Origin: Pseudoduganella ginsengisoli | GTDB taxonomy: Bacteria; Pseudomonadota; Gammaproteobacteria; Burkholderiales; Burkholderiaceae_D | Length of the DNA stretch: 64,000 nucleotides | Direction: 5' to 3' | NCBI RefSeq assembly: GCF_009720865.1 | Contig: NZ_WNLA01000015.1 | Span: 62,001-126,000, forward strand | Shown: one piece after another, positions 42,370 to 51,314 of the stretch | Layout: each line of letters begins with the position of its first letter | Position numbering within the stretch: position 1 is the stretch's first letter | Program-made: the position numbers and the translations under genes | Notes under the pieces: model-generated | What the model saw: the letters and a program-made list of their open reading frames with translations, nothing else | Told to the model about the DNA's origin: nothing | The model's database searches: none

Positions 42370-43850
42370 GAGATTTGCAAGGTTTCGCTAGAATGGTGGC
42401 AATTCCTTGCAAATTTTCGAGGGTTGAATGGGACCAAAGCCAGCCGGACCACAAAGCAATGACATGTTCCGCCAGCGGTTGGACGAACTGGTGAACCTCC
42501 AGCACCCGTTGGCCAGGCTGGCCCAGCACATTGACTGGCAAGTATTCGAAGAAAAATGGGCGGGTCACTTCCCCTCATCGCGTGGCCGTCCGGCCACTTC
42601 AACTCGGCTCATCGCCGGCCTGCTGTATTTGCAGCACACGTTTGCCCTTTCGGACGAGGACGTGGTGTGGGGCTGGGTTGAGAATCCGTATTGGCAGTTG
42701 TTATGCGGCGAAACCTGGTTCCAGCACCGGCCACCGATTGACCCCAGTTCGCTGACGCGCTGGCGCAAGCGTATCGGAGAAGAGGGACTGGAATGGATGC
42801 TGACGCAAACCATCAAGGCGGCCGAATCGGCCAAGGTGGGGTCAAGCCGCAGAGCTTCCAGAAAGTCATTGTCGACAGCACCGCGCAGGAAAAAGCCATC
42901 GCCCATCCCACCGACAGCAAGTTGCTGGAGCGGGCCAGGCAGCAGTTGGTCAAACTGGCCGCCGAGGCCGGACTGGCACTGCGGCAGAATTACAACCGCG
43001 AGGCGCCAAGGCTGGCGGTGCAGGTCGGACGGTATGCCCATGCCAAACAGTTCAAGCGCATGCGCGGCAGCCTGAAAAAACTGAAGACGATTGTTGGCCG
43101 CGTCTGGCGCGACGTGGAACGGCAGAGCGCTAGGATTCCGGAGGCGCTGCAAGGCAAGGCGGCCGACCTGCTGGCAAAGGTCAAACGGTTGGTGGCACAG
43201 AAGCAGCGCGACAAGAACAAGCTCTACAGCCTACATGCGCCAGAAGCAGAGTATATCGCCAAAGGCAAGGCGCGCCAGCCGTATGAATTCGGGGTGAAGG
43301 TTTCCATCGCGACCACGCACAAAGAGGGTTTGGTGGTGGGCATGCGGACCATGCCCGGCAATCCCTACGATGGCCACACCTTGCTGGAGACCTTGCAACA
43401 GGTGGAGATCCTGACCGACTGCCAGCCAAGGGAGGTCTTTGTTGACCTTGGCTATCGCGGCGCGGACGTGCCGCCCGGCACGAAGGTGTACCACCACAAG
43501 CTCAAGCGCGATATCACGCAACGCCTGCGCCGCGATATCCGACGGCGCAGCGCCATCGAGCCGGCAATTGGGCACATGAAGAACGACGGCAGATTACGGC
43601 GGAATTGGCTGAAAGGGGCGGACGGCGATACCTTCCATGCGCTGCTGTGCGGTTGCGGCCATAACCTGCGCATGATTCTGCGGAAGCTGCGGCTTCTTTT
43701 TGGCCCGAATGTGGGCTGGCCACTACTGATTCACCTGCTTCCGGTGCTACGGCGACGAATCCTCGGGGGCGGATCGGGCCAGTCCGGCCAATGCGCGCCC
43801 GGGACCTTTGCACATTGGCGACCGCGCGCCAGCGAAATTTGATTTATTCA
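42370..43850 (+). mobile_element. IS5-type insertion sequence, about 1.5 kb
   Basis: The element is defined by its transposase (42428-43842). Imperfect inverted ends share the core CAA..TTTCGCT: left near 42371-42391 and right near 43829-43848. The exact ends and the target duplication could not be fixed by eye. It separates the AT-rich double-zincin region from the PPC-repeat gene. Confidence 0.6.
42428..43842 (+). pseudogene. IS5-type transposase split by a frameshift
   Basis: The first frame (from ATG 42428) has the N-terminal DUF772-type domain: HPLARLAQHIDWQVFEEKW, then ATSTRLIAGLLYLQHTFALSDEDVV and the ending SSLTRWRKRIGEEGLEWML. At the GGGG run 42838-42841 the coding sense moves to another frame. 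That frame carries the DDE catalytic part: VIVDSTAQEKAIAHPTDS (first Asp), VFVDLGYRGAD (second Asp) and RRRSAIEPAIGHMKNDGRL (Glu). Restoring one G would join them as AKVGVKPQSFQK. It may be a one-base loss, a -1 programmed frameshift at the G run, or a sequencing error. Confidence 0.8.
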
Positions 43851-44113
43851 GGCCGGACTAAAGAGAATAGATAGATATTTTCCAATCTTCAATAAAGTTC
43901 GCATTTTGTCTTTCTGGACAAGAATTTGAATAGCTGCGCGAGAGGCCGCACGACTGTTAAGGGCAATGCGTTTTGAATTTGACAGTTGCGAGCTATACAT
44001 TAACTGAAATGACTGGAAAAAATGCATTCCCAGTGCTGCCAACAGGAATTTTTCCTGATATTTCTTGCAATTAGGTAAAATGCCCCCCTTCATTTACCGA
44101 CCGCAACGCTAGC

Positions 44114-47100
44114 ATGGCAGACGACTACAGCAGTTCCACTAACACCCTCGGCCGCCTGGCAGTCGGCGGCAAGATTACCGGCGAGTTCGAAACCTCTTCC
44201 GACCGGGACTGGTTCAAGATCCGCCTGGAACAAGGCTTCACGTATTACTTTGCCATGACCGGGGCGGAAAAAGGCGGCGGGACGTTGACCTCGACGTCCA
44301 ATGGCAGCGCGGCGGCGCTGTTCATCTACGATGCAAACGGCTATATGGCGCAAGGCTTGTCGCGCATTTCGCCCGTGACGGGCAACCTGCCAGCCATGCC
44401 GTTCACCCCGGAACGTACGGGCGACTACTTCGTCGAAGCGCTAGGCTGGAATACGGGTACGTACACGATTACCGCCAGCGCAGGCCCCAAGGACGACTAC
44501 AGCGACTATTACAGTGACGCCACGAGCCTCGCGCTGGGCAGCAGCAAATCCGGCGTCATCGGCACCATCAACGATTTCGACTGGTATTCCAGCATCTTAA
44601 CCTCCGGCAAGCTGTATGAATTACGCGTGACCGGCGCGCCGGACGTGACATTCGGCCGCGACATCTACACCAAGGGTGGCAATTCCTACACGCTGAACGT
44701 GACGGGCCAGACGCTGACTGCCGCCGTCGAGGCCGGTGGAATTTATTATGCGGCAGTCACGTCGCCTACCGGCACAGGCAATTACACTGTCAAACTGACG
44801 GAATTAGCCGATGATTTCCCGTCCAATGCTTCGACAACGGGCCAGTTGTCCGCAGGCGGCAGCGCATCCGGCCGTTTTGAGGCCGCCAACGATATCGACT
44901 GGTTCAAGCTCGACTGGGCGCCGGGCCAGGTCTACCAGTTCAGTGCCGATGCCGGCGCGACGCTGGTTTTGAAGACCATCGATGCCAAGGGCATGATTTC
45001 CGAAGATGACATCGATCCGGCGTATGGGTATCTTGCCGCGCCCGGCGTTACCGCCTACCTGGCCGTATCGGGCAGCCAGGCCGGCGCCTATACCGTCTCG
45101 CTGGCGCCCGTACAGGATGACGTCGGCTGGAACAAGTTCGCCCCGCTGGGAACACAGCAGGCCGTTGACGGCCGTATCGACTACCTGGGCGACAGCGACG
45201 GTTACACGCTGCCAGTCCTGGCGGGACACACGTACCAGCTGACCCTGACTGCGCCACCCGCCGGCCAATATGCTATCCCTTACCTGCAACTGGACGTCGT
45301 CAATCCATCGGTGCAATGGGGCGGCATCATGCGCGAGATCAGCGGGACGTTCCGCACGGACAACGCCACGACCATCAGCCGCAGTTTCAAGGCGCTGGAA
45401 GACGGCAGTGTCAAGGCGCTGGTTTCGCGCAATGGCGAGACGGGACAGTACACGCTGACCGCAACCGACCTGGGCGCCGATGATTTCGGCGACAGCCGCG
45501 CCAGCGCAGCGGCCGTCACTGTCGGTTCCACCACCAGCGGCCGCATCGACGCCGATTTCGACGTCGACTTCATCCGGTACACGCTGGATGCAGGCGTCAG
45601 CTATGTGTTCACGACAGGCGGCGAACTGGCCGGCAAGCTCGCCATCAGTGGAATCGGCCTGCCGCAGTATTCCAGCACGGCCGCGATCAAGCAGTACGTG
45701 ACGCCGGTCGTCAGCGGCGACTACTATTTCGGTTTATCCAGCGCCACGAAAGGCAATTACACGATCCAGTCGGCACTGGCCGCGGATGATTACGCGGGTA
45801 ACGCGTCCACCAGTGGCAAGATCAGCGTCGGCGGCAAGGTAGAGGGCGTACTGGAGAGCACCGTGGACAATGACTGGTTCCGCGTTGACTTAGTGGCTGG
45901 CAAGACGTACGACATCAGTTGCCCCGCTGGCCAGCCTCAGCTCACTGTTCACGATGCGCAAGGCAATCTGCTGGTGACCACGCCGCAATTTTTCGATGCC
46001 CGCATGGCGATCCAGTACACGCCGACCACCAGCGCCGCGTACTACATCGGCGTCCATTCCAGCATAGCAAGCGGCCTCATCGCCACCAGCTACAGCGGCA
46101 GCAATCCGTATACCGTCGCCGTTGCCGAGGGCAAGCCCGACGACGTGGCCGTCCCCCGTACTGTGGCGCTTGGTGCGGAAGTCACCGGCAACAACGAGTC
46201 GGAAAGCGACGTGGACCAGTTCCTCGTGACACTGGACAAGGGCCACGTGTACAAGCTGGCGCTGGAGGCGTATGAGCGCGGCAGCTACGGCGGTTTCTAC
46301 GGCAAGCTGACAATCGACCGCGTGGCCGGCAATACCGTGCTCGAATCGCTTGGCGTCACGCGCAGCGACAGCGGGGCTGCCTACACGTTCGTTGCCGACG
46401 AGGCGGGTGTCTATCGCATTTCGCTGCGCAGCAGCACCTACTCTGCGCAGGGCTACCGCTTCAAGGTGGAAGATAGCGGACAAAAGGATGATTACGCCAA
46501 CACGCAGCCCCTCACGCCCACGATTGCGCCGGGAGACAAACTGGCGGGCGCCCTGGATTACCAGGGCGACATCGACGTATTCAGCATTGCAGTGCAGGCC
46601 GGCCAGACTATGAACGTGGCATTGTATGGCGCTGCATCGGGCCTGGGCACGCTCGATACCGGCGCCGGGCTGAAATTCGAATCATTGTATGGCGGCTTCT
46701 ATGCCGGCAACGTACCGCACCTGGTCTTCACTTCATCCACCGACACGATCATTCCCATCAGGGTCAGCGGCAGCAACCTGGGCAGCTACGTACTGCAAGT
46801 CACTGACGTCAGCGGCGACCACCGGTCGCCCAAACTCGTGAAAGGGCTGGCAGGCACATTCTTCAGCGGCAGCGATATCGTCCTGGCGTTTGACGAAGCC
46901 CTGATGCCGGCAGCGAACCGCTACGGCAGCTTCGTGGTGTTCGACGCCAGCGGCAAGGTCGTCACGAGCGCGGGCGCCGACAACAGCACGCAGGTACGGA
47001 TTGCTGACCATACCGTCAGCATCAAATTGCCGTCCACCCTGCCCGTCGGCGCGGGGTATTACCTGTCGGCCCCGGACAGCTTTGCCACCGATTTGGCGGG

Positions 47101-47764
47101 CAATGCTATCCACCTGCTCGACGGGTTCACGTTCGACGTGGTGGCTGCGGCCACGTCGCCCGGCCCAGGCAACGACTTGTACGCCGGCCGTCATGACGGC
47201 AGCCGGATTGACGGCGGCGCCGGACGCGATACTGTCCGCTACGATGGCACCGCCGCCACGCATAAGGTCAAGGCGGCTGGCGACGGCAGCTTTACCGTGG
47301 CGTACGGGAACCTGCCCGCCGATACGCTGGTGGGCATCGAGCGCCTGACCTTCACCGGCGGCGGCGATGCCCTGGCGCTGGACGTGGACGGCACGGCCGG
47401 CATGGCGTACCGGCTTTACCGGGCCGCGTTCAACCGCGCCCCTGACCAGGTCGGCGCCGGCTACTGGCTGGCGCAAATGGACCAAGGCAAGAGCCTGCGC
47501 GACGTGGCGCAATCGTTCCTTGCCAGCGACGAGTTCAAGGCCCGATACGGCGCCGCGCCCACCGACGAGCAATTTGTCGCGAGCCTGTACCAGAATGTGT
47601 TGCACCGGGCCGGCGAAAGCACCGGCGTCGATTACTGGAATGGCGTGCTGCATGGCGGCGCCAGCCGCGCCGACGTGCTGGTGTCGTTCAGCGAAAGCGC
47701 AGAAAACGTCACGGCCGTCGCTGCTATCATCGGCAACGGCTACAGCTACACGCCGTATAGCTGA
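44114..47764 (+). CDS. secreted protein of eight PPC-like repeats with DUF4214 C-terminus
   Basis: The 1216-residue protein has no signal peptide. Eight units of about 100-120 residues start near residues 2, 124, 231, 333, 454, 556, 674 and 790, each opening with xDDY/xDDF.. and containing DxDWF..L..G (bacterial pre-peptidase C-terminal fold). An Ig-like domain (about 905-1020, SPKLVKGLAGTFFSGSDIVLAFDEAL) and a calcium-repeat-like patch (DGGAGRDTVRYDG) follow. A DUF4214 domain (about 1095-1205, YRLYRAAFNRAPDQVGAGYW) ends the protein. The glycine/aspartate-rich end without an N-terminal signal suggests type I secretion, but no ABC exporter is adjacent. No clear ribosome site precedes ATG 44114. 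Confidence 0.8.
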   Translation: MADDYSSSTNTLGRLAVGGKITGEFETSSDRDWFKIRLEQGFTYYFAMTGAEKGGGTLTSTSNGSAAALFIYDANGYMAQGLSRISPVTGNLPAMPFTPERTGDYFVEALGWNTGTYTITASAGPKDDYSDYYSDATSLALGSSKSGVIGTINDFDWYSSILTSGKLYELRVTGAPDVTFGRDIYTKGGNSYTLNVTGQTLTAAVEAGGIYYAAVTSPTGTGNYTVKLTELADDFPSNASTTGQLSAGGSASGRFEAANDIDWFKLDWAPGQVYQFSADAGATLVLKTIDAKGMISEDDIDPAYGYLAAPGVTAYLAVSGSQAGAYTVSLAPVQDDVGWNKFAPLGTQQAVDGRIDYLGDSDGYTLPVLAGHTYQLTLTAPPAGQYAIPYLQLDVVNPSVQWGGIMREISGTFRTDNATTISRSFKALEDGSVKALVSRNGETGQYTLTATDLGADDFGDSRASAAAVTVGSTTSGRIDADFDVDFIRYTLDAGVSYVFTTGGELAGKLAISGIGLPQYSSTAAIKQYVTPVVSGDYYFGLSSATKGNYTIQSALAADDYAGNASTSGKISVGGKVEGVLESTVDNDWFRVDLVAGKTYDISCPAGQPQLTVHDAQGNLLVTTPQFFDARMAIQYTPTTSAAYYIGVHSSIASGLIATSYSGSNPYTVAVAEGKPDDVAVPRTVALGAEVTGNNESESDVDQFLVTLDKGHVYKLALEAYERGSYGGFYGKLTIDRVAGNTVLESLGVTRSDSGAAYTFVADEAGVYRISLRSSTYSAQGYRFKVEDSGQKDDYANTQPLTPTIAPGDKLAGALDYQGDIDVFSIAVQAGQTMNVALYGAASGLGTLDTGAGLKFESLYGGFYAGNVPHLVFTSSTDTIIPIRVSGSNLGSYVLQVTDVSGDHRSPKLVKGLAGTFFSGSDIVLAFDEALMPAANRYGSFVVFDASGKVVTSAGADNSTQVRIADHTVSIKLPSTLPVGAGYYLSAPDSFATDLAGNAIHLLDGFTFDVVAAATSPGPGNDLYAGRHDGSRIDGGAGRDTVRYDGTAATHKVKAAGDGSFTVAYGNLPADTLVGIERLTFTGGGDALALDVDGTAGMAYRLYRAAFNRAPDQVGAGYWLAQMDQGKSLRDVAQSFLASDEFKARYGAAPTDEQFVASLYQNVLHRAGESTGVDYWNGVLHGGASRADVLVSFSESAENVTAVAAIIGNGYSYTPYS

Positions 47765-47897
47765 CCGCGTAGCGGGTCCCAAACTGTCACTGTCCGCCGA
47801 CTGATACAGCATGGGTCCGCTGCCGCCGCCTTGTGCCTTGTCCGTGCCGCTGCCCAGTCCTAGACTAGGCACATTGCCACGCTGCGGACCGTACACC

Positions 47898-48482
47898 ATG
47901 ATTGAATTTATCCCCCTGATCAGTTATTGCTTCGTCATGTCGGCCACACCCGGTCCGAACAATGTCATGCTCGCCATCACGGGCGCGAATTTTGGCGGGC
48001 GCGGGGCGCTGCCTGTGATACTGGGCATTCAATCCGGCCTGTTCGTGCAAACCCTGCTGATGTGCATGGGACTGGGCAGCGTCTTTACCGCCTACCCGCT
48101 GGCGCAGCAAGTGCTGCGGATGACCGGCGCGCTGTATCTGGTGTTTTTGGCATGGAAGCTGTGCCGGACGTCCACCGATACGGGAAAGGCCGCCACCGCG
48201 GTATCCTTTACCCAGGCCGCCACGTTCCAGGCGCTGAATCCGAAAAGCTGGCTGCGCTCCATTACCGTGGCTTCCGTCTTCATGCCTGCCGGGCAAGGCA
48301 CCGTAGCCAATGCGCTGCTGGTCACGCTGACAGGCGCCATGATCGGCGCCGCCTGCAACACCATGTGGGCCATGTTCGGCATGTCGATCCGCCGCGTACT
48401 GGCCGATCCCGGCAAACAGCGCGCCTTCAACTGGACCATGGGGGCTTCCTTGCTGGTTCTGGCGTTGATGTTTTTGCGCTAG
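47898..48482 (+). CDS. LysE/RhtB-family amino acid exporter
   Basis: The 194-residue protein has about six membrane segments. The start MIEFIPLISYCFVMSATPGPNNVML carries the family signature ATPGPNN. Upstream in-frame codons lack a ribosome site and are hydrophilic, so ATG 47898 is chosen. The MocR gene begins 9 bases after its stop on the same strand, probably forming an operon. Confidence 0.88.
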   Translation: MIEFIPLISYCFVMSATPGPNNVMLAITGANFGGRGALPVILGIQSGLFVQTLLMCMGLGSVFTAYPLAQQVLRMTGALYLVFLAWKLCRTSTDTGKAATAVSFTQAATFQALNPKSWLRSITVASVFMPAGQGTVANALLVTLTGAMIGAACNTMWAMFGMSIRRVLADPGKQRAFNWTMGASLLVLALMFLR

Positions 48483-48491
48483 ACTTGCCCC

Positions 48492-49937
48492 ATGTTCGCC
48501 ATCGACCGCACTTCGTCCATTCCCCTGTCCACGCAGATTGAACACCAGCTGCGGCACATGGTCGAGAGCCGCGCCTTGCCCGGCGGCGCCAAGCTGCTGT
48601 CGATCCGCCAGCTGGCCACGCAACTGGCCGTCAGCACCAATACCGTGGTGACGGCGTACGACCGGCTGGTTGCGGCAGGCATTATTGATTCGCATGGCAC
48701 AGCGGGATTTTTTGTCTGCGCGCGCCATGACGCCGCCACGCCGATTCCCGACGAAGCCGCGCTGGAAGCTGGCGAAGAGCAGGAACCGGTCTGGCTGGCG
48801 CAGCAGGCCAATGACCAGCGCGCCGGCATCCTGCTGGCCAGCAGCGGCGCGCTGCCGCCCGCATGGCTGGAAGATGCGGTGCCGTCCGCCGTCGTGCAAA
48901 AGGCGCTGTCGCGCAGCGCTGCCGGCATGGCGTCGCGCTGCCCGCCGCAGGGTTTGCCGGAATTGCGTGAACAGGTTGCGCTGCTGTTGCGCGGCGTCGG
49001 TGCGGACCTCGACGCCAGCCATATCCTCACGACGTTTGGCAGCACGCACGCGATTGATTTAATTTGCCGCAGCTTCCTGCAGCCCGGCGATACGGTGCTG
49101 GTGGAAGATCCCGGCTACTTCCTGATGTTCGGCCGCTTGCGCCAGGACGGCATCCGCCTGGTACCCATCACGCGCCGCCCGGACGGCCTGGATTTGCAAG
49201 CGCTGGAAGCGGCATGCCGCGAACACCGGCCACGCCTGCTGTTCGTGCAGACGGCCTTGCATAATCCCACCGGCTGGAGCAGCAGCGCCGCGAATTTGCA
49301 CAAAGTCTTGATGCTGGCGCAGCAATACGGCTTCCTGATTGCCGAAGACGACGTGCACGGCCACTTCCAGCAAGGCCACAGTACGCGGCTCGCTTCCCTG
49401 TCCGGCCTCGATGGCGTGATTTACTATTCCAGCTTTTGCAAGTCGCTGAGCCCGGCCCTGCGCATGGGCTATATCGCCGCCGCTCCTGCGTTGCTGAAGG
49501 TGCTGATGCGCACCAAGATCCACTCCGTCATGACGACGCCCGCATTGAATGAATACGTGCTGCTGGAAATTCTCCGGGCCGGCAATTTGCGCAAGCACCT
49601 GGACCGGCTGCAGCGCAAGATCATGGCGGCCCGCAATGCCTGCACGCGCCAATTGAGCGCCGCGGGCGTGCTGTTCGAGCAGCCCGGCGATGCCGGCTTG
49701 TTCCTGTGGGGGACCATGCCGGAAGGCGTGGATGTGGACTTGCTGGTGCAGGATGCTTACCGCAACAAGATCTTGCTGATGCGGGGCGCCGCATTTTCCG
49801 CCAATGACACGCCCGACCGGCACATCCGCTTCAATGTGGCGTTCAGCCAGCATCCCCGCCTCAGCACTTACCTGCAGGAGCGCCTGCAGGCCGTGGCGGG
49901 CGCCCGCGCCAGCTGGATGCGCGACGCCGCGCTATGA
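48492..49937 (+). CDS. MocR-type GntR/aminotransferase regulator
   Basis: The 481-residue protein has a GntR winged helix at 1-75 (GGAKLLSIRQLATQLAVSTNTVVTAYDRLVAAGII) followed by a fold-type I aminotransferase domain (about 100-470). The PLP lysine is in SSFCKSLSPALRMGY (Lys317). MocR proteins sense PLP or amino-acid adducts. Being fused in an operon with a LysE exporter, it probably controls that exporter. Confidence 0.9.
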   Translation: MFAIDRTSSIPLSTQIEHQLRHMVESRALPGGAKLLSIRQLATQLAVSTNTVVTAYDRLVAAGIIDSHGTAGFFVCARHDAATPIPDEAALEAGEEQEPVWLAQQANDQRAGILLASSGALPPAWLEDAVPSAVVQKALSRSAAGMASRCPPQGLPELREQVALLLRGVGADLDASHILTTFGSTHAIDLICRSFLQPGDTVLVEDPGYFLMFGRLRQDGIRLVPITRRPDGLDLQALEAACREHRPRLLFVQTALHNPTGWSSSAANLHKVLMLAQQYGFLIAEDDVHGHFQQGHSTRLASLSGLDGVIYYSSFCKSLSPALRMGYIAAAPALLKVLMRTKIHSVMTTPALNEYVLLEILRAGNLRKHLDRLQRKIMAARNACTRQLSAAGVLFEQPGDAGLFLWGTMPEGVDVDLLVQDAYRNKILLMRGAAFSANDTPDRHIRFNVAFSQHPRLSTYLQERLQAVAGARASWMRDAAL

Positions 49938-49942
49938 CGCCA

Positions 49943-50401
49943 TTATGGCTTGCTTAACTTCCCGTGGATCTCGTTAATCATCATCAGTGCAGCGGTACCG
50001 TATAACTTGTGGTATTCCGCCACCATTTCGCCATTGATGATGACGGGGTCCGTCGCCACCAGTTTTTTCGCTTCTTCGATATCGGGCACGGCAAAGATGA
50101 ACATGCCGCGCCATCCGTCCACGCCGTCATACGGTCCGGCCACCACCAGTTTCTTTTCCTTGGCCAGCCGGCCGATATTTTCAAAGTGGCCCTTGAACAT
50201 GGCGTCGCGCTCGGGACCGGCGGGCATTTGCTTCGGGCCGGTTTTCAGCAGCACGTACACGTAGCTGCGCATGCCGCGCTGGTCGGCGCCCAGCGACTTG
50301 GCCAGCGCTTCATCGAAAACCTGGGCGTCGGCGGCCTGGCTCAAGGGGGCTGCCGATGCAGCCAGCAGGAAGGAAGCGGTGACGAACGTGTGGCGCAGCA
50401 T
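49943..50401 (-). CDS. exported YciI-like protein
   Basis: The 152-residue protein has a signal peptide (through SQAAD) from ATG 50401, which has GGGAG upstream. The mature part has the ferredoxin-like YciI pattern: YVYVLLKTGPKQ, HFENIGRLAKEKKLVVAGPYDG, GMFIFAVPDIEEAKKLVATDPVI. YciI domains are normally cytoplasmic and use a His-Asp pair, and His is present in KGHFENI. Export to the periplasm is the unusual point. Substrate is unknown. Confidence 0.8.
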   Translation of the reverse strand: MLRHTFVTASFLLAASAAPLSQAADAQVFDEALAKSLGADQRGMRSYVYVLLKTGPKQMPAGPERDAMFKGHFENIGRLAKEKKLVVAGPYDGVDGWRGMFIFAVPDIEEAKKLVATDPVIINGEMVAEYHKLYGTAALMMINEIHGKLSKP

Positions 50402-50548
50402 GGAAACTCCCGGCAAAGTGGTTAAAACATCCAGTCTGCCGCAGCGGGCGGCATTGTCAAGCGTGGTGCACTTCACGCCACAGCCAGTTGACTATCTGCG
50501 CCGCGAGTGTGCTACGCTGGCTGTATTGCTGCCAGCGACCCAGCCCAC

Positions 50549-51310
50549 GTGCGCATCTTTGCCGCCATTACTGCCATTACCACGACATTGGCGTCCGCCG
50601 CGGCGCTGGCGCAGCCGCCTGCCGACACCATCACGGTCGGCGTATTCACTGTCGCCCCCTATGTGATCGCGGGCGATACGGGACCGCACGGCGCGCTGGT
50701 GGAATTCTTTGAACGCGAAATCGCACCGCGCATGCACGTGCGCTTTCAATGGGAGCGCCCTACCACGGTGGCGCGGCTGGAGCAAAACCTGATCGCGGGC
50801 CGCGTACTGTTTACGCCCATCCTGGCAAAAACGTCGGCCCGCGAACAAGCGCATATCCAGTTCGCCGGCGAACCGCACATCCGCTTTACGCCGGCTATTG
50901 CGGTGCTGCCGGAGCATCCGCTCAATGCCTTGACGGCGCCGTCGGACCTGGCCGGCGTGACGGTCGGCTGGGTACAGGCAGGCGCGCTGCCCCCGTTCAT
51001 GCACGATCCGCACATCCGCCTCGACCTGGCCGGCGCCATCGACTGGGAGCGCACCAATCTCGACAAGCTGAAGCTGGGCCGCATCGGCGGCGCCTATTTT
51101 TCCGACCGCCAGACCGCGCGCTACTTTGCCGCCCGCAACGGCCTGCGTTTAAAACTGCTGGACTTGCCCGTGCCGGGAACGGCGCTGTATGCGGCCTTTT
51201 CCCCGTCTGCTCCGCCCGAACTGGTGGAGCGCTACCTGCGCGTGGCCAGCGAAGCGTTTGCCAACGGCCGCTTCAATGCCTACCTGAACCGCGCCATCGC
51301 CGAGCAGTGA
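50549..51310 (+). CDS. family-3 solute-binding protein, orphan
   Basis: The 253-residue protein runs from GTG 50549, which gives a good signal peptide (MRIFAAITAITTTLASAAAL). A longer start at 50507 would add 14 unlikely residues. Neither start has a strong ribosome site. SBP_bac_3 features are ITVGVFTVAPYVIAGDTGPHGALVEFFEREI, RFTPAIAVLPEHPLNAL and the hinge GVTVGWVQAGALPPFM. It is the third orphan of this family in the window, again without transporter genes. Confidence 0.78.
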   Translation: MRIFAAITAITTTLASAAALAQPPADTITVGVFTVAPYVIAGDTGPHGALVEFFEREIAPRMHVRFQWERPTTVARLEQNLIAGRVLFTPILAKTSAREQAHIQFAGEPHIRFTPAIAVLPEHPLNALTAPSDLAGVTVGWVQAGALPPFMHDPHIRLDLAGAIDWERTNLDKLKLGRIGGAYFSDRQTARYFAARNGLRLKLLDLPVPGTALYAAFSPSAPPELVERYLRVASEAFANGRFNAYLNRAIAEQ

Positions 51311-51314
51311 CGGG

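Noticed and set aside
42089..42568. A 159-codon minus-strand frame between the double-zincin gene and the IS
   Set aside because: It runs through the IS end and part of the transposase start, has no ribosome site and no recognised domain. It could be a remnant of older mobile DNA but I cannot show it.
38209..44113. A third tRNA-Lys islet flanked by a tRNA 3' duplicate
   Set aside because: The region is clearly foreign in composition and follows tRNA-Lys copy 4, but no copy of the tRNA 3' end was found on its far side, so site-specific insertion cannot be claimed.
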